A stretch of 64,000 nucleotides of DNA from Cupriavidus taiwanensis LMG 19424 (GTDB taxonomy: Bacteria; Pseudomonadota; Gammaproteobacteria; Burkholderiales; Burkholderiaceae), in the NCBI RefSeq assembly GCF_000069785.1, contig NC_010528.1, forward strand, positions 682,001-746,000, in the 5' to 3' direction. Below are positions 54,432-63,464 of the stretch, in pieces. Positions within the stretch are counted from its first letter, which is position 1, and each line of letters begins with the position of its first letter. Below the pieces are notes generated by a model, which saw only the letters and a list, made by a program, of their open reading frames with translations, had not been told where the DNA came from and did no database searches. A program made the position numbers and the translations under genes.

Positions 54432-55103
54432 TCAGTAAATGCCCGGCAATACGCGGTACCGCACTTTTTCGCGATAGCGAAGGTATTCGGAATCGTTAGA
54501 GAGCAGCGCTTCCTCCCGAGTGATCCGGACATACTGCAAGGCGTATAGTCCGGCATAGACCAGCAAGTTTTGCACGCCGAAATTCGTAAGCAGGAAGCCG
54601 ATGTCAGCAATGGCGTATCCCAGGTAGATCGGATGCCGCACGATTCGGTAAGCCCCGTGCGATACGATGCCGCGATTGGCAGGCAGTATCCCGAACGAAA
54701 ACCGAAGCGTGAACTTTGCATAGATTTGCCAGGCGAGCCCTGCGGCTTGAAGGCCAGCGCCAAATATTTCCGGTACCAGGCGATCCCCCGGCGCCAGCTG
54801 AATGGCAAGGAAATAGTAGGAAGCGCCTAGCGAGCAGAGGACGGTGACCGGATGCCAGTCTCGTTTTTTGGGAACCCTGACAAACAGGGATAGCCCGAGG
54901 GTCAGGCAATTTGCGAACACCAGCAGCAGCAGCGTGATTCGCGTCGGGTCAGCGAGCCATTGCTGGACCGCCACGTATGCGAACCCAGCAAGCAGTATGG
55001 CGGTGGTGCTTCTGAGACCGGCCTCGATCAGGAATTCCCGAAGATTTATTTTGGTCGCGAGGCCAGGGCCGCACTGATCCTTGTATGCCTGGTATTCCTG
55101 CAT
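54432..55103 (-). CDS. ICMT-like membrane methyltransferase
   Basis: A 223-residue membrane protein with five or six helices and the isoprenylcysteine carboxyl methyltransferase-like signature in its C-terminal half: LRFSFGILPANRGIVSHGAYRIVRHPIYLGYAIADIG, then REEALLSNDSEYLRYREKVRYRVLPG. Such bacterial proteins are presumed SAM-dependent methyltransferases with unknown lipid or small-molecule substrates. The gene is clearly poorer in GC than its neighbours, which may point to acquisition by transfer. It is convergent with the MFS gene. Confidence 0.82.
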   Translation of the reverse strand: MQEYQAYKDQCGPGLATKINLREFLIEAGLRSTTAILLAGFAYVAVQQWLADPTRITLLLLVFANCLTLGLSLFVRVPKKRDWHPVTVLCSLGASYYFLAIQLAPGDRLVPEIFGAGLQAAGLAWQIYAKFTLRFSFGILPANRGIVSHGAYRIVRHPIYLGYAIADIGFLLTNFGVQNLLVYAGLYALQYVRITREEALLSNDSEYLRYREKVRYRVLPGIY

Positions 55104-55307
55104 GGCTTCCCCTTGTACGCGGAAGCTTGGCGCTCCGCTTCGCTGGCTTTAGTGCAGCTGTCCACCAAGGGTAGCCCGCGCGCGACAGGCGCCATATCGG
55201 GTAGAAGTATGTTTCTCCAATGGAACGCGCGGGCACCTTAGGCATGCCGACCAATGTCCGGATGCCACAGCGACCGCCGTTGCGAATAGATGGGCAGCGG
55301 CGCTACC

Positions 55308-55811
55308 CTAGAGAAACACCGGCCGGTCGTCCAGCTCGTTCGGGTTAGGCCCGCCGTCCGACGGGAAGTGCGTGGCCAGCAAGCCATGGATGCGCGCCAC
55401 CGTGGCCAGCACCGGCCGCACCGACAGGTCCTGCCGGAGCCCCTGCGCCAGTTCATCGCACAGCTCGCGCCAGGTGGCGGGCCCCACGCTGGCATCGATG
55501 CCGCGGTCGGCCAGCAGTTCGACGGCGTGGTCGGCCAGGTTGATGTAGAGCAGCACGCCGGTCTTGTCCGCGGTGTTCCAGACTTCGAGCGCGCCGAACA
55601 GGAAGCGCGCGCGCTCGCGCGGCGTGACCCCTGCCCAGGCGTGGCCGACCGGCAGGCTGGCCTCGATCACCACGCGGATCTCGCCGCGGTGGCTGGATTC
55701 GCCGGCATGCACGGCGTGGTGCAGTTGCTGCTGCGCTTCCGGCGGAAAATACTTGCGGGTGGTGCCGGCCGTGGTGGCGATATGGTGCAGGGCGCGTTTG
55801 AGATGCGGCAT
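55308..55811 (-). CDS. TPM-domain protein, soluble
   Basis: A 167-residue protein with a TPM domain (TLP18.3/Psb32/MOLO-1 type): HHAVHAGESSHRGEIRVVIEASLP, VWNTADKTGVLLYINLADHAVELLADRGID and a helical C-terminus. Lacks a signal peptide or membrane helix. It follows the larger TPM membrane protein gene by 20 bases and probably works with it; functions of these proteins in bacteria are poorly known. GAGGAACGACGACC precedes the ATG. Confidence 0.85.
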   Translation of the reverse strand: MPHLKRALHHIATTAGTTRKYFPPEAQQQLHHAVHAGESSHRGEIRVVIEASLPVGHAWAGVTPRERARFLFGALEVWNTADKTGVLLYINLADHAVELLADRGIDASVGPATWRELCDELAQGLRQDLSVRPVLATVARIHGLLATHFPSDGGPNPNELDDRPVFL

Positions 55812-55831
55812 GGTCGTCGTTCCTCGTGCTG

Positions 55832-56701
55832 TCACCAGTTGCCGGACGCGCCGCCGCCGTCGAAGCCGCCTCCGCCCCCGCCACCGAAGCCTCCGCCGCT
55901 GTCACCGCCGCCGCCGAAGCCGCCGCCGCCCCAGCCGCCGCTGCGCCGGCCCCAGTCTTGCCCCATGGTGTAGCCGCCCAGTCCGCCGAGGCCGCCGGCG
56001 ATCACGTCGCGACCGCGCCGGGTGGTGACGATCTGCGGCCCGCGCCGGCGCAGGATGGCGCTCAGGAAGAAGAACACGATGATCGCCAGCGGCAGCAGCG
56101 CCGGCAGCCATTCGTCCAGCGCCGAGGCTTGCTGTGCCTTGCGCTGCGGCGCGGCCAGGCCTTCCTTGTCGATGGTGGCCTGGATCGCCGAGATGCCCGC
56201 CGCCAGGCCGCCGTAGAAATCGTTCTGGCGGAAGTGGGGCGCCATCACGTCCTGCAGGATGCGCTTGGACATGGCGTCGGTCAGCGAGCCCTGCACGCCG
56301 CGGCCCACCTCCAGCCGCATCTTGCGCAGGCCGGGCGGGTTGTCCTTGGCGATCAGCACGATCACGCCGTCGTCGATGCCCTGGCGCCCGGCGCGCCAGG
56401 CGTCGGCCACGCGGATGCTGTACGCATCGATCGGCTCCGGATCGGTGGTGGGCACCATCAGCACGAAGATCTGGCTGCCGCGCTGCTGCTCGTATTCGGC
56501 CAGGACGTTTTCCAGCGCGCCGCGCTGCTGCGGCGTCAGCGTGTTGGTCAGGTCGGTGACGCGCTGGGTCAGCGGCGGCACCGCGACGAAGCCGTCGGCC
56601 GCCAGCGCCGGAACGGCCAGCAGGGACGCCAGCCACAGCAGGGCGGCGGCCAGCCAGCCGTGCCGGGCGCACCAACGCCGGAGATGGCGCATGGCTGCCA
56701 T
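55832..56701 (-). CDS. TPM-domain membrane protein (YgcG-like)
   Basis: A 289-residue protein: signal peptide (LAAALLWLASLLAVPALA), periplasmic TPM domain (VTDLTNTLTPQQRGALENVLAEYEQQRGSQIFVLMVP, GIDDGVIVLIAKDN, RLEVGRGVQGSLTDAMSKRIL), a membrane helix near 205-222 and a C-terminal glycine-rich tail ending in serine/glycine/tryptophan. The tail with long glycine runs is typical of YgcG relatives. It partners LemA, encoded immediately upstream. The first ATG is taken; one nine bases later is possible. Confidence 0.88.
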   Translation of the reverse strand: MAAMRHLRRWCARHGWLAAALLWLASLLAVPALAADGFVAVPPLTQRVTDLTNTLTPQQRGALENVLAEYEQQRGSQIFVLMVPTTDPEPIDAYSIRVADAWRAGRQGIDDGVIVLIAKDNPPGLRKMRLEVGRGVQGSLTDAMSKRILQDVMAPHFRQNDFYGGLAAGISAIQATIDKEGLAAPQRKAQQASALDEWLPALLPLAIIVFFFLSAILRRRGPQIVTTRRGRDVIAGGLGGLGGYTMGQDWGRRSGGWGGGGFGGGGDSGGGFGGGGGGGFDGGGASGNW

Positions 56702-56705
56702 GCCG

Positions 56706-57332
56706 TCAGAACTTGACCGCCGGCGGGGTGGAGATGGCCTTCTCGTTTTCCACCGTGAACGAAGGCTTGACCGGGTACTTGAAGATCATCGCCGTCAGGT
56801 TGGTCGGGAAGCTGCGCGCCAGCACGTTGTACTGCTGCACGGCGGCGATATAGCGCTGGCGTGCCACGGTGATGCGGTTCTCGGTGCCCTCGAGCTGCGA
56901 TTGCAGGTCGCGGAACGAGGCATCCGCCTTGAGCTGGGGGTAGTTCTCGGACACCGCCAGCAGGCGCGACAGCGCGCCGGACAGTTCGCCCTGCGCCTGC
57001 TGGAAGCGCTTGAAGGCTTCGGGGTCGTTCAGGGTTTCGGGCGAGACCTGGATGCTGGTGGCGGCGGCGCGCGCCTTGGTCACGGCTTCCAGCGTTTCGC
57101 GCTCGTGCGAGGCGTAACCCTTGACGGTGTTGACCAGGTTGGGGATCAGGTCGGCGCGGCGCTGGTACTGGTTGATGACTTCGCCCCAGGCCGCCTTGAC
57201 CGCCTCGTCCTTGGCCTGGAAGTCGTTGTAGCCGCACGCCGACAGCAGGCTGGCCAGGACCGCCAGCACCAGCCAGCGCAACACGGACAGCGGCGAGCGG
57301 GTGGACAGCGAAGGGGACGAGGATGCGCGCAT
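56706..57332 (-). CDS. lemA: LemA family protein
   Basis: A 208-residue LemA protein. An N-terminal hydrophobic segment ends in LLSAC, a likely lipobox, followed by GYNDFQAKDEAVKAAWGEVINQYQRRADLIPNLVNTVKGYASHE, the LemA hallmark, and a long antiparallel helical region ending NLTAMIFKYPVKPSF. LemA proteins are membrane-attached with unclear function, often beside TPM proteins as here. The start is set at 57332, which puts the lipobox at a normal distance. Confidence 0.92.
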   Translation of the reverse strand: MRASSSPSLSTRSPLSVLRWLVLAVLASLLSACGYNDFQAKDEAVKAAWGEVINQYQRRADLIPNLVNTVKGYASHERETLEAVTKARAAATSIQVSPETLNDPEAFKRFQQAQGELSGALSRLLAVSENYPQLKADASFRDLQSQLEGTENRITVARQRYIAAVQQYNVLARSFPTNLTAMIFKYPVKPSFTVENEKAISTPPAVKF

Positions 57333-57433
57333 CGGAGGCTCCGGCGATTGGACGAACTCCAAGTGTAGCGCACCGCCCTTGCCGTCACGCGTGGGCCGCC
57401 GGCGCAACCTGGCGCCGGGCGGGCCGCATGGCG

Positions 57434-58726
57434 TCAGGCCGCCGCGAAGGCCTTGCGCGCGGCGTCGAAGGTGGCGTCCAGGATGGCGTCGTCGTGCTGC
57501 GCGGAGACAAAGCCGGCTTCGAACGCCGACGGCGCCAGGTAGACGCCGTGGTCAAGCATGGCGTGGAAGAAGCGGTTGAAGCGGGAAGTGTCGCTCTGGG
57601 TGACTTCGGCGAAGCTGGCGGGCACGCCGTCGCGGAAATAGAGCCCGAACATGCCGCCGACGGCATCCGCGGAGAACGGCACGCCCGCCGCCCGGGCGGC
57701 TTCGGCCAGGCCGTCGGCCAGCTTGCGCGTCTGCGCGGCCAGGCGGTCATAGAAGCCGGGCGCCTGGATCAGCTTGAGCGTGGTCAGGCCTGCCGCCACC
57801 GCCAGGGGGTTGCCCGACAGCGTGCCGGCCTGGTACACGCCGCCCAGCGGCGCCAGGCTGGCCATGATGTCGCGCCGTCCGCCGAAGGCCGCCGCCGGCA
57901 TGCCGCCGCCGATGACCTTGCCCAGGCAGGTCATGTCGGGGCGGATGCCGTAGTGCGCCTGCGCGCCGCCCAGCGCCACGCGGAAGCCGGTCATGACTTC
58001 GTCGAAGATCAGCACCGCGCCGTCGCGCGTGCACAGTTCGCGCATGGCCTGCAGGAAGGCATCGCTGGCGCGCACCAGGTTCATGTTGCCGGCCACCGGC
58101 TCGACGATCACCGCGGCGATCTCGCCGGCATGTTTGGCGAAGGCCTGTTCCAGCTGCTCGACGTTGTTGTACTCCAGCACCATGGTGTGGCGCGTCACGT
58201 CGGCCGGCACGCCGGCCGACGACGGGGCGTTGCGGGTGGTGTCGGCAAAGGTCAGCAGGCCGGAACCGGCCTTGACCAGCAGGCTGTCGGCGTGGCCGTG
58301 GTAGCAGCCTTCGAACTTGATGATCAGGTCGCGGCCGGTAAAGCCACGGGCCAGGCGCAGCGCGCTCATGGTGGCTTCGGTGCCGGAGGAGACCAGGCGC
58401 ACCTGCTCGATCGACGGCACCAGCTTGCAGATTTCCTCGGCCATGGTGATCTCGGCCTCGGTCGGGGCACCGAACGAGAAGCTGTGCGCGGCGGTTTCCT
58501 GGACCGCGCGCACCACCTCCGGATGGGCATGGCCGACGATCATCGGACCCCACGAGCCGATGTAGTCGATATAGCGCTGGCCGTCCGCGTCCCACATGTA
58601 CGGCCCCTCGGCGCGCGTGATGAAGCGCGGCGTGCCACCTACCGAACGGAAGGCGCGCACGGGCGAATTGACGCCCCCGGGGATAGTCTGCTGGGCGCGG
58701 TCGAAAAGCTGCTGATTACGGGACAT
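57434..58726 (-). CDS. hemL: Glutamate-1-semialdehyde 2,1-aminomutase
   Basis: A 430-residue PLP enzyme of the tetrapyrrole pathway that converts glutamate-1-semialdehyde to 5-aminolevulinate in the cytoplasm. The family start [59 protein letters not shown] and the PLP lysine Lys270 in [12 protein letters not shown] are all present, and the length matches. An open extension to 58831 lacks coding features. Divergent from the rubredoxin gene. Confidence 0.97.
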
Positions 58727-58967
58727 GGCGTTGAGGTGAGGACTGGACTGCAGGGATCGTGCTCGGCGGGCCTGGGCCCGGACGTTGACATGCGGCAAAA
58801 ACAGCGGAAGTTCGCTGCAATTGCCTGCCAATCGTGCGCTAACAAGGCGCTAACGGGTGCGAACACGGCGGATCTGGCCCGATTCCGGCCCTCGCGCGGC
58901 TGGCGCCGGCGGCACGGTTTCGGTACCATCTGCGCTGGATTTTAATGGAGAGTGGCCAGAGCCTGTT

Positions 58968-59138
58968 ATGGAATACAAGACTTGGATGTGCCTGATCTGC
59001 GGCTGGATCTACGACGAAGCCGCAGGCGCGCCGGAAGACGGCATCGCCCCCGGCACCCGCTGGGAAGACGTGCCGATCAACTGGACCTGCCCGGAATGCG
59101 GCGCGCGCAAGGAAGATTTCGAGATGGTCGCGATCTGA
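58968..59138 (+). CDS. rubA: Rubredoxin
   Basis: A 56-residue rubredoxin. The iron is held by Cys8, Cys11, Cys41 and Cys44 in the [10 protein letters not shown] and [14 protein letters not shown] motifs; the aromatic core residues are in place. It is a small cytoplasmic electron carrier, often partnered with hydroxylases or oxidative-stress enzymes. TTAATGGAGAGTGG lies before the ATG. It is divergent from hemL and lies upstream of the pil chemosensory genes. Confidence 0.95.
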   Translation: MEYKTWMCLICGWIYDEAAGAPEDGIAPGTRWEDVPINWTCPECGARKEDFEMVAI

Positions 59139-59476
59139 GCGGCCTCTATCCAGAAGAACAACGACACGGCCGGCGCGCCCGTCGCGCCGATGCGACAGAA
59201 CGCCGCCGGGGGCTGGCCGCACCGGATTGACGGCCCCCCGGCGTCTTGTCACACTCTGTTGCAAAAGTGACTGGCCGTCCCTCCGCCCGCGGTGGGGAGG
59301 ACGGCGGGCAGATGCGGGGATCACGCATCGCCGCTGCCGGGCTCGGTCCGGCCTTGGAAGGGAAATAAAAAGAATTTGGGGGTCCGTGGGGGGCGCGCAT
59401 GGGTCGCGTTGCTCCGCACGGGTGTTCTCTGGTGCTTGCCGGCGCTCCGCCAGGAGCCGCTGGTCGCGGGAACAAC
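59139..59476. other. Intergenic region between rubredoxin and pilG
   Basis: It holds an imperfect GC-rich hairpin at about 59199-59247 (ACGCCGCCGGGGGC pairing with GGCCCCCCGGCGTC), a likely end signal for the rubredoxin transcript. A purine-rich AT stretch (GGGAAATAAAAAGAATTTG, 59358-59376) is the probable promoter region of the pil operon. Confidence 0.45.
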
Positions 59477-59992
59477 ATGCGGGTCGCTCATATAGAAGAA
59501 AACCAGCGGGTCAATACCGCCGGCGCACAGGGTGTGGCGCCTGGCGTTCCTGTTCCGGATACCGCGCCGGATCTCACGCCAGAGACCGCTTCGCCGCCGC
59601 GCCGCAAGGTGCTGGTCATCGACGATTCCAGCACCATCCGCCGTACTGCGGAGATCTTCCTGATGCAGGCCGGGTACCAGGTGATGCTGGCCGAGGACGG
59701 CTTCGAGGCGCTGGCCAAGGTGGGCGAGCTGCACCCCGACCTGGTCTTCTGCGACATCCTGATGCCCCGGCTCGACGGTTACCAGACCTGTTCGCTGATC
59801 AAGAAGAGCCCGCGTTTCCATGCCATCCCCGTGATCATGCTGTCGTCGCGCGACGGCGTGTTCGACCGCTCGCGCGGCCGCCTGGTCGGCGCGCATGACC
59901 ACCTGGCCAAGCCATTTACCCGCGACGCGCTGCTGCAGGCCGTGCAGGCCTGCCTGCCATGCCGGCCCGCGGGCGAGGCGTTGCCCGCCTGA
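59477..59992 (+). CDS. pilG: Twitching motility response regulator PilG
   Basis: A 171-residue single-domain response regulator with a 43-residue extension in front. The acidic pocket is Asp49-Asp50 (VLVIDDSSTIRR), the phosphorylated residue Asp93 (FCDILMPRLDGYQ) and the conserved lysine Lys145 (HDHLAKPF). PilG relays ChpA signals to promote type IV pilus extension. CGGGAACAAC precedes the start. First gene of the pilGHIJ-chpA operon; order and family assign it with confidence. Confidence 0.93.
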   Translation: MRVAHIEENQRVNTAGAQGVAPGVPVPDTAPDLTPETASPPRRKVLVIDDSSTIRRTAEIFLMQAGYQVMLAEDGFEALAKVGELHPDLVFCDILMPRLDGYQTCSLIKKSPRFHAIPVIMLSSRDGVFDRSRGRLVGAHDHLAKPFTRDALLQAVQACLPCRPAGEALPA

Positions 59993-60030
59993 ACGGCAGC
60001 CACGCCATGTACGAATCGAAGGAAAACCTC

Positions 60031-60402
60031 ATGACCGCCATTCACAAGATCCTGATCGTCGACGACTCCCCGACCGAAGCCCTGTTCATGTCCGACCTGC
60101 TCGGCAAGCGCGGCTTCAAGGTTGCGGTCGCCAGCAACAGCGAGCAGGCCTTCGCCCGCCTGCAGGCCGAAGCCTTCGACCTGATCCTGATGGACGTGGT
60201 GATGCCGGGCCAGAACGGCTACCAGGCCACCCGCGCGATCAAGCGCGACGACCGCTTCAAGGACATCCCCGTGATCATGTGCACCAGCAAGGGCCTGGAC
60301 ACCGACCGCATCTGGGGCATGCGCCAGGGCGCGTCTGACTACATCGTCAAGCCCGTCGACGGCGAAGAGCTGCTGGGCAAGATCGCCGCGCTGGCGCACT
60401 GA
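60031..60402 (+). CDS. pilH: Twitching motility response regulator PilH
   Basis: A 123-residue CheY-like regulator. Asp11-Asp12 (ILIVDDSPTEALFM), phospho-Asp55 (LILMDVVMPGQNGYQATRAIK) and Lys107 (DYIVKPVDGEE) are intact. In the Pil-Chp system PilH counteracts PilG, acting as phosphate sink or retraction signal. GAAGGAAAACCTC precedes the ATG; open codons before it are not used by the family. Confidence 0.94.
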   Translation: MTAIHKILIVDDSPTEALFMSDLLGKRGFKVAVASNSEQAFARLQAEAFDLILMDVVMPGQNGYQATRAIKRDDRFKDIPVIMCTSKGLDTDRIWGMRQGASDYIVKPVDGEELLGKIAALAH

Positions 60403-60454
60403 GCCGCCAGCGCCGGCCGCACGGCAAGCACTGCCACTTGTTCCGGGGACCGCC

Positions 60455-61018
60455 ATGAACGCGCCACGCCAAGACCTCCGCGCCCGCCACACGCGCCTGC
60501 AGGACTACCAGGCCATGCTGGCCCGGCGCCTGCGCGAGGCGCGCAGCCTGCCGGCCGCCGACAGCTACCTGGCGCTGCAGGTGGGCGCGCGCCACTGGCT
60601 GGTGCCGCTGGCCGATGCCGGCGAGGTGCTGGACATGCGCCAGCCCAGCCCGGTGCCGCTGACCCAGCCGTGGTACAGCGGCCTGGTCAACGCGCGCGGC
60701 AGCCTGCTGGGGGTGATCGATTTCAGCCTGTTCTGCGGCGGCGCGCCCACGCCCGTGCAGCCAGGCAGCAAGATCGTGGTGCTGTCGCGCGACGCGGAAC
60801 GCGCCTGCGCGATCCTGGCCACGCGCGTGGCCGGGCTGCGCCATGCGGCGGACCTGGGCCTGCCGCACGGCGACGCTGCCGCCGCCGGACCCGATGCGGC
60901 GTCGCCATGGGAAGGGCCGCGCTATGCCGACCGCGAGGGCCGCGACTGGCAGGTGCTGGACGTGCGCGCGCTGCTGGACGCGCCGGCCTTCCTGCAAGCA
61001 GGCCGCGCGGCCGCCTGA
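60455..61018 (+). CDS. pilI: CheW-like adaptor PilI
   Basis: A 187-residue CheW-domain protein: ADSYLALQVGARHWLVPLADAGEVLDM, then QPWYSGLVNARGSLLGVIDFSLFCGG, the adaptor signature, and a C-terminal part ending near the conserved QVLDVRALLDAPAFLQ. It couples the PilJ receptor to the ChpA kinase. GGGACCGCC lies before the ATG. It follows pilH by 52 bases. Confidence 0.92.
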   Translation: MNAPRQDLRARHTRLQDYQAMLARRLREARSLPAADSYLALQVGARHWLVPLADAGEVLDMRQPSPVPLTQPWYSGLVNARGSLLGVIDFSLFCGGAPTPVQPGSKIVVLSRDAERACAILATRVAGLRHAADLGLPHGDAAAAGPDAASPWEGPRYADREGRDWQVLDVRALLDAPAFLQAGRAAA

Positions 61019-61123
61019 GGCGCCGGTCACGCCAGGCACGGACAATGACGGCGCGCAGGCCAGCGCCTGCCGCACCCGGCACGAGCCGCCGGGGATGACA
61101 ACGATAAAACGGAAGAGGGTGCC

Positions 61124-63337
61124 ATGGGTTTCAAGACATTCAGGCTGGGCCGGCGCACGCCGGCAGCCGACGCTGCCACCAGCCTCGCGGGTGGGCCGGA
61201 CATCGCCTATGCAGCGGGTCCCGAGCCCGCGCCCGTGCCGCCCGCCGCGGCGGGACTGGGTGCGACGCCGCTGGAGCACCTCGGCCGCTGGCTCGGCCGC
61301 ATGCCGTTCGCCTCGCAGCAGCGGCTGCTGACCGTGGGCGTGGTGGTGTCGCTGGTGGCGCTGCTGGGCTCGGTGTACCTGGATAACCGCATCGCCAACA
61401 ACGCCGCCGCGCAGATCGAGGTGGCCGGCGACATGCTGATGCACTCGCAGCGCCTGGGCAAGGCGGTGCCGGTCGCGCTGCTGGGCAATGCGCAGGCCTT
61501 CACGCAGCTGCGCCAGTCCCGGGACGCGCTGTCTGGCGACCTGAAGGCGCTGCAGGAAGGCAGCGACGAAAAGCGCGTGCGCGCCACCACCGGCGCGGCC
61601 GAGCCGCTGCTGCAGGCTGCCATGCAGTCCTGGCAGCGTTCCGAGAAAAGCGCCGCCGACGTGCTGGCGCAGCAGCCGGTGCTGACCACCATCGGCCAGA
61701 CCCTGCAGATCTTCAACGCCTCCAACCCCGAGCTGCTCGAAGCGGCCGAACAGGTGGCCGCGATCAAGCTGCAGTCCGGCGCCAACGCGCGCGAGGTGGC
61801 GGCCTCGGCGCAGCTGGTGATGCTGACCCAGCGCCTGGGCAAGAACCTGAACGAGTTCCTGGCCGGCGAAGGCGTCAACCCCGAGACCGCATTCCTGCTG
61901 GGCAAGGACACCAACACCTTCCGCGAGACCCTGGACGGCCTGCTCAACGGCAGCGAGGCGCTGCGGCTGTCCGCCGCCACCGACGAGGAGACGCGCGGCT
62001 ACCTGCAGCAGCTGTCGCAGCACTTCGAGGCCGTGCAGAAGACCACCCAGACCATCCTGCAGAACCTGCCCGGCCTGATCGCCGCCAAGCGCGCCCAGCA
62101 GCAGATCTTCAACGACAACGAGGCGCTGCGCGCCGAACTGTCGGCGCTTCAGCGCGCGTATGCGGAGTCGGCGCGGAGCCGCCCGTTGACGCTGGGCGCG
62201 ACCGTGGTGTCGGCGGCGCTGACGTTGCTGTGCCTGGTCGGGCTGGCCGCGCTGTACCTGCGCGATTCGCGCATGCGCGCACTGGAAGCCGAAGCGCGCG
62301 AGCGCGAGGCCGAGGCCCGCCGGCTCGACGAAAAGCGCAACAACGACAACACCCAGAAGGCCATTCTGCAGCTGATGAACGAGCTGCAGGACATCGCCGA
62401 CGGCGACCTGACGCGCCAGGCCACCGTGACCGAGGACATCACCGGCGCGATCGCCGACTCGGTCAACTACACCGTGGAAGAACTGCGCGAGCTGGTCGGC
62501 CGGGTGCAGCAGACCGCGGGCGAGGTGACGCAGGCCTCGGGGCAGGTGCAGGCCACCTCGACCCAGCTGGTGTCGACCACCGAAGAGCAGTCGCGCCAGA
62601 TCCGCCAGACCGGCGAGTCGGTGGTGGAGATGGCCGACCGCATCACGCAGGTATCGCGTGGCGCGGCCGAATCCGCCAACGTCGCGCGCGCCTCGCTGTC
62701 CGCCGCGGAACAGGGCCAGCAGGCGGTGCAGAACGCCATTGCCGGCATGAACGACATCCGCGAGCAGATCCAGGAAACCTCCAAGCGGATCAAGCGGCTG
62801 GGCGAGTCGTCGCAGGAGATCGGTGAAATCGTCGAGCTGATCTCGGACATTACCGAGCAGACCAACGTGCTGGCGCTGAACGCCGCCATCCAGGCGGCGT
62901 CGGCGGGCGAGGCCGGGCGCGGCTTCTCCGTGGTGGCCGAAGAAGTGCAGCGGCTGGCCGAACGCTCCGGCGAGGCTACCAAGCAGATCGGTGCGCTGAT
63001 CCGCACCATCCAGACCGATACCCAGGACGCGGTGCACGCCATGGAGCGAAGCACCCAGGGCGTGGTCGAAGGCGCGCGGCTGTCGGACCACGCCGGTGCC
63101 GCGCTGGTCGAGATCGGGCGCGTGTCGCGCCAGCTGGCCGAGCTGATCGAGCAGATCTCGCAGTCCACCTCGCACGAGGCCGACCTGGCCACCACCGTGG
63201 CGCGCCATATCGAACGCATTCTGCAGGTCACCGAGCAGACCACCACCGGCACGCGCCAGACCGCGCAATCGGTGCGCCAGCTGACGCTGCTGAGCGAGGA
63301 GCTGCGCAACTCGGTGTCGCGCTTCAAGATCGCCTGA
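61124..63337 (+). CDS. pilJ: Methyl-accepting chemotaxis receptor PilJ
   Basis: A 737-residue receptor. Helix 1 lies near residues 68-88, two PilJ-type helical sensor modules fill the periplasmic part ([45 protein letters not shown]), and helix 2 near residues 350-375 leads into HAMP and a long coiled-coil signalling domain with the hairpin tip [48 protein letters not shown]. It senses surface contact or pilin state for the Pil-Chp pathway. Confidence 0.95.
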   Translation: MGFKTFRLGRRTPAADAATSLAGGPDIAYAAGPEPAPVPPAAAGLGATPLEHLGRWLGRMPFASQQRLLTVGVVVSLVALLGSVYLDNRIANNAAAQIEVAGDMLMHSQRLGKAVPVALLGNAQAFTQLRQSRDALSGDLKALQEGSDEKRVRATTGAAEPLLQAAMQSWQRSEKSAADVLAQQPVLTTIGQTLQIFNASNPELLEAAEQVAAIKLQSGANAREVAASAQLVMLTQRLGKNLNEFLAGEGVNPETAFLLGKDTNTFRETLDGLLNGSEALRLSAATDEETRGYLQQLSQHFEAVQKTTQTILQNLPGLIAAKRAQQQIFNDNEALRAELSALQRAYAESARSRPLTLGATVVSAALTLLCLVGLAALYLRDSRMRALEAEAREREAEARRLDEKRNNDNTQKAILQLMNELQDIADGDLTRQATVTEDITGAIADSVNYTVEELRELVGRVQQTAGEVTQASGQVQATSTQLVSTTEEQSRQIRQTGESVVEMADRITQVSRGAAESANVARASLSAAEQGQQAVQNAIAGMNDIREQIQETSKRIKRLGESSQEIGEIVELISDITEQTNVLALNAAIQAASAGEAGRGFSVVAEEVQRLAERSGEATKQIGALIRTIQTDTQDAVHAMERSTQGVVEGARLSDHAGAALVEIGRVSRQLAELIEQISQSTSHEADLATTVARHIERILQVTEQTTTGTRQTAQSVRQLTLLSEELRNSVSRFKIA

Positions 63338-63464
63338 GTGGCCGGATGACGCCTGCGACCGCTTCCGCGCACCGCGGCCCCGCGCCTTATGCCAACTCCG
63401 CGTCCGCCGCCCGTTGCGGCGGGCGGCCTGCGGCTGCCGTGCCGGCGCCGCACTGGAAGCCGTC

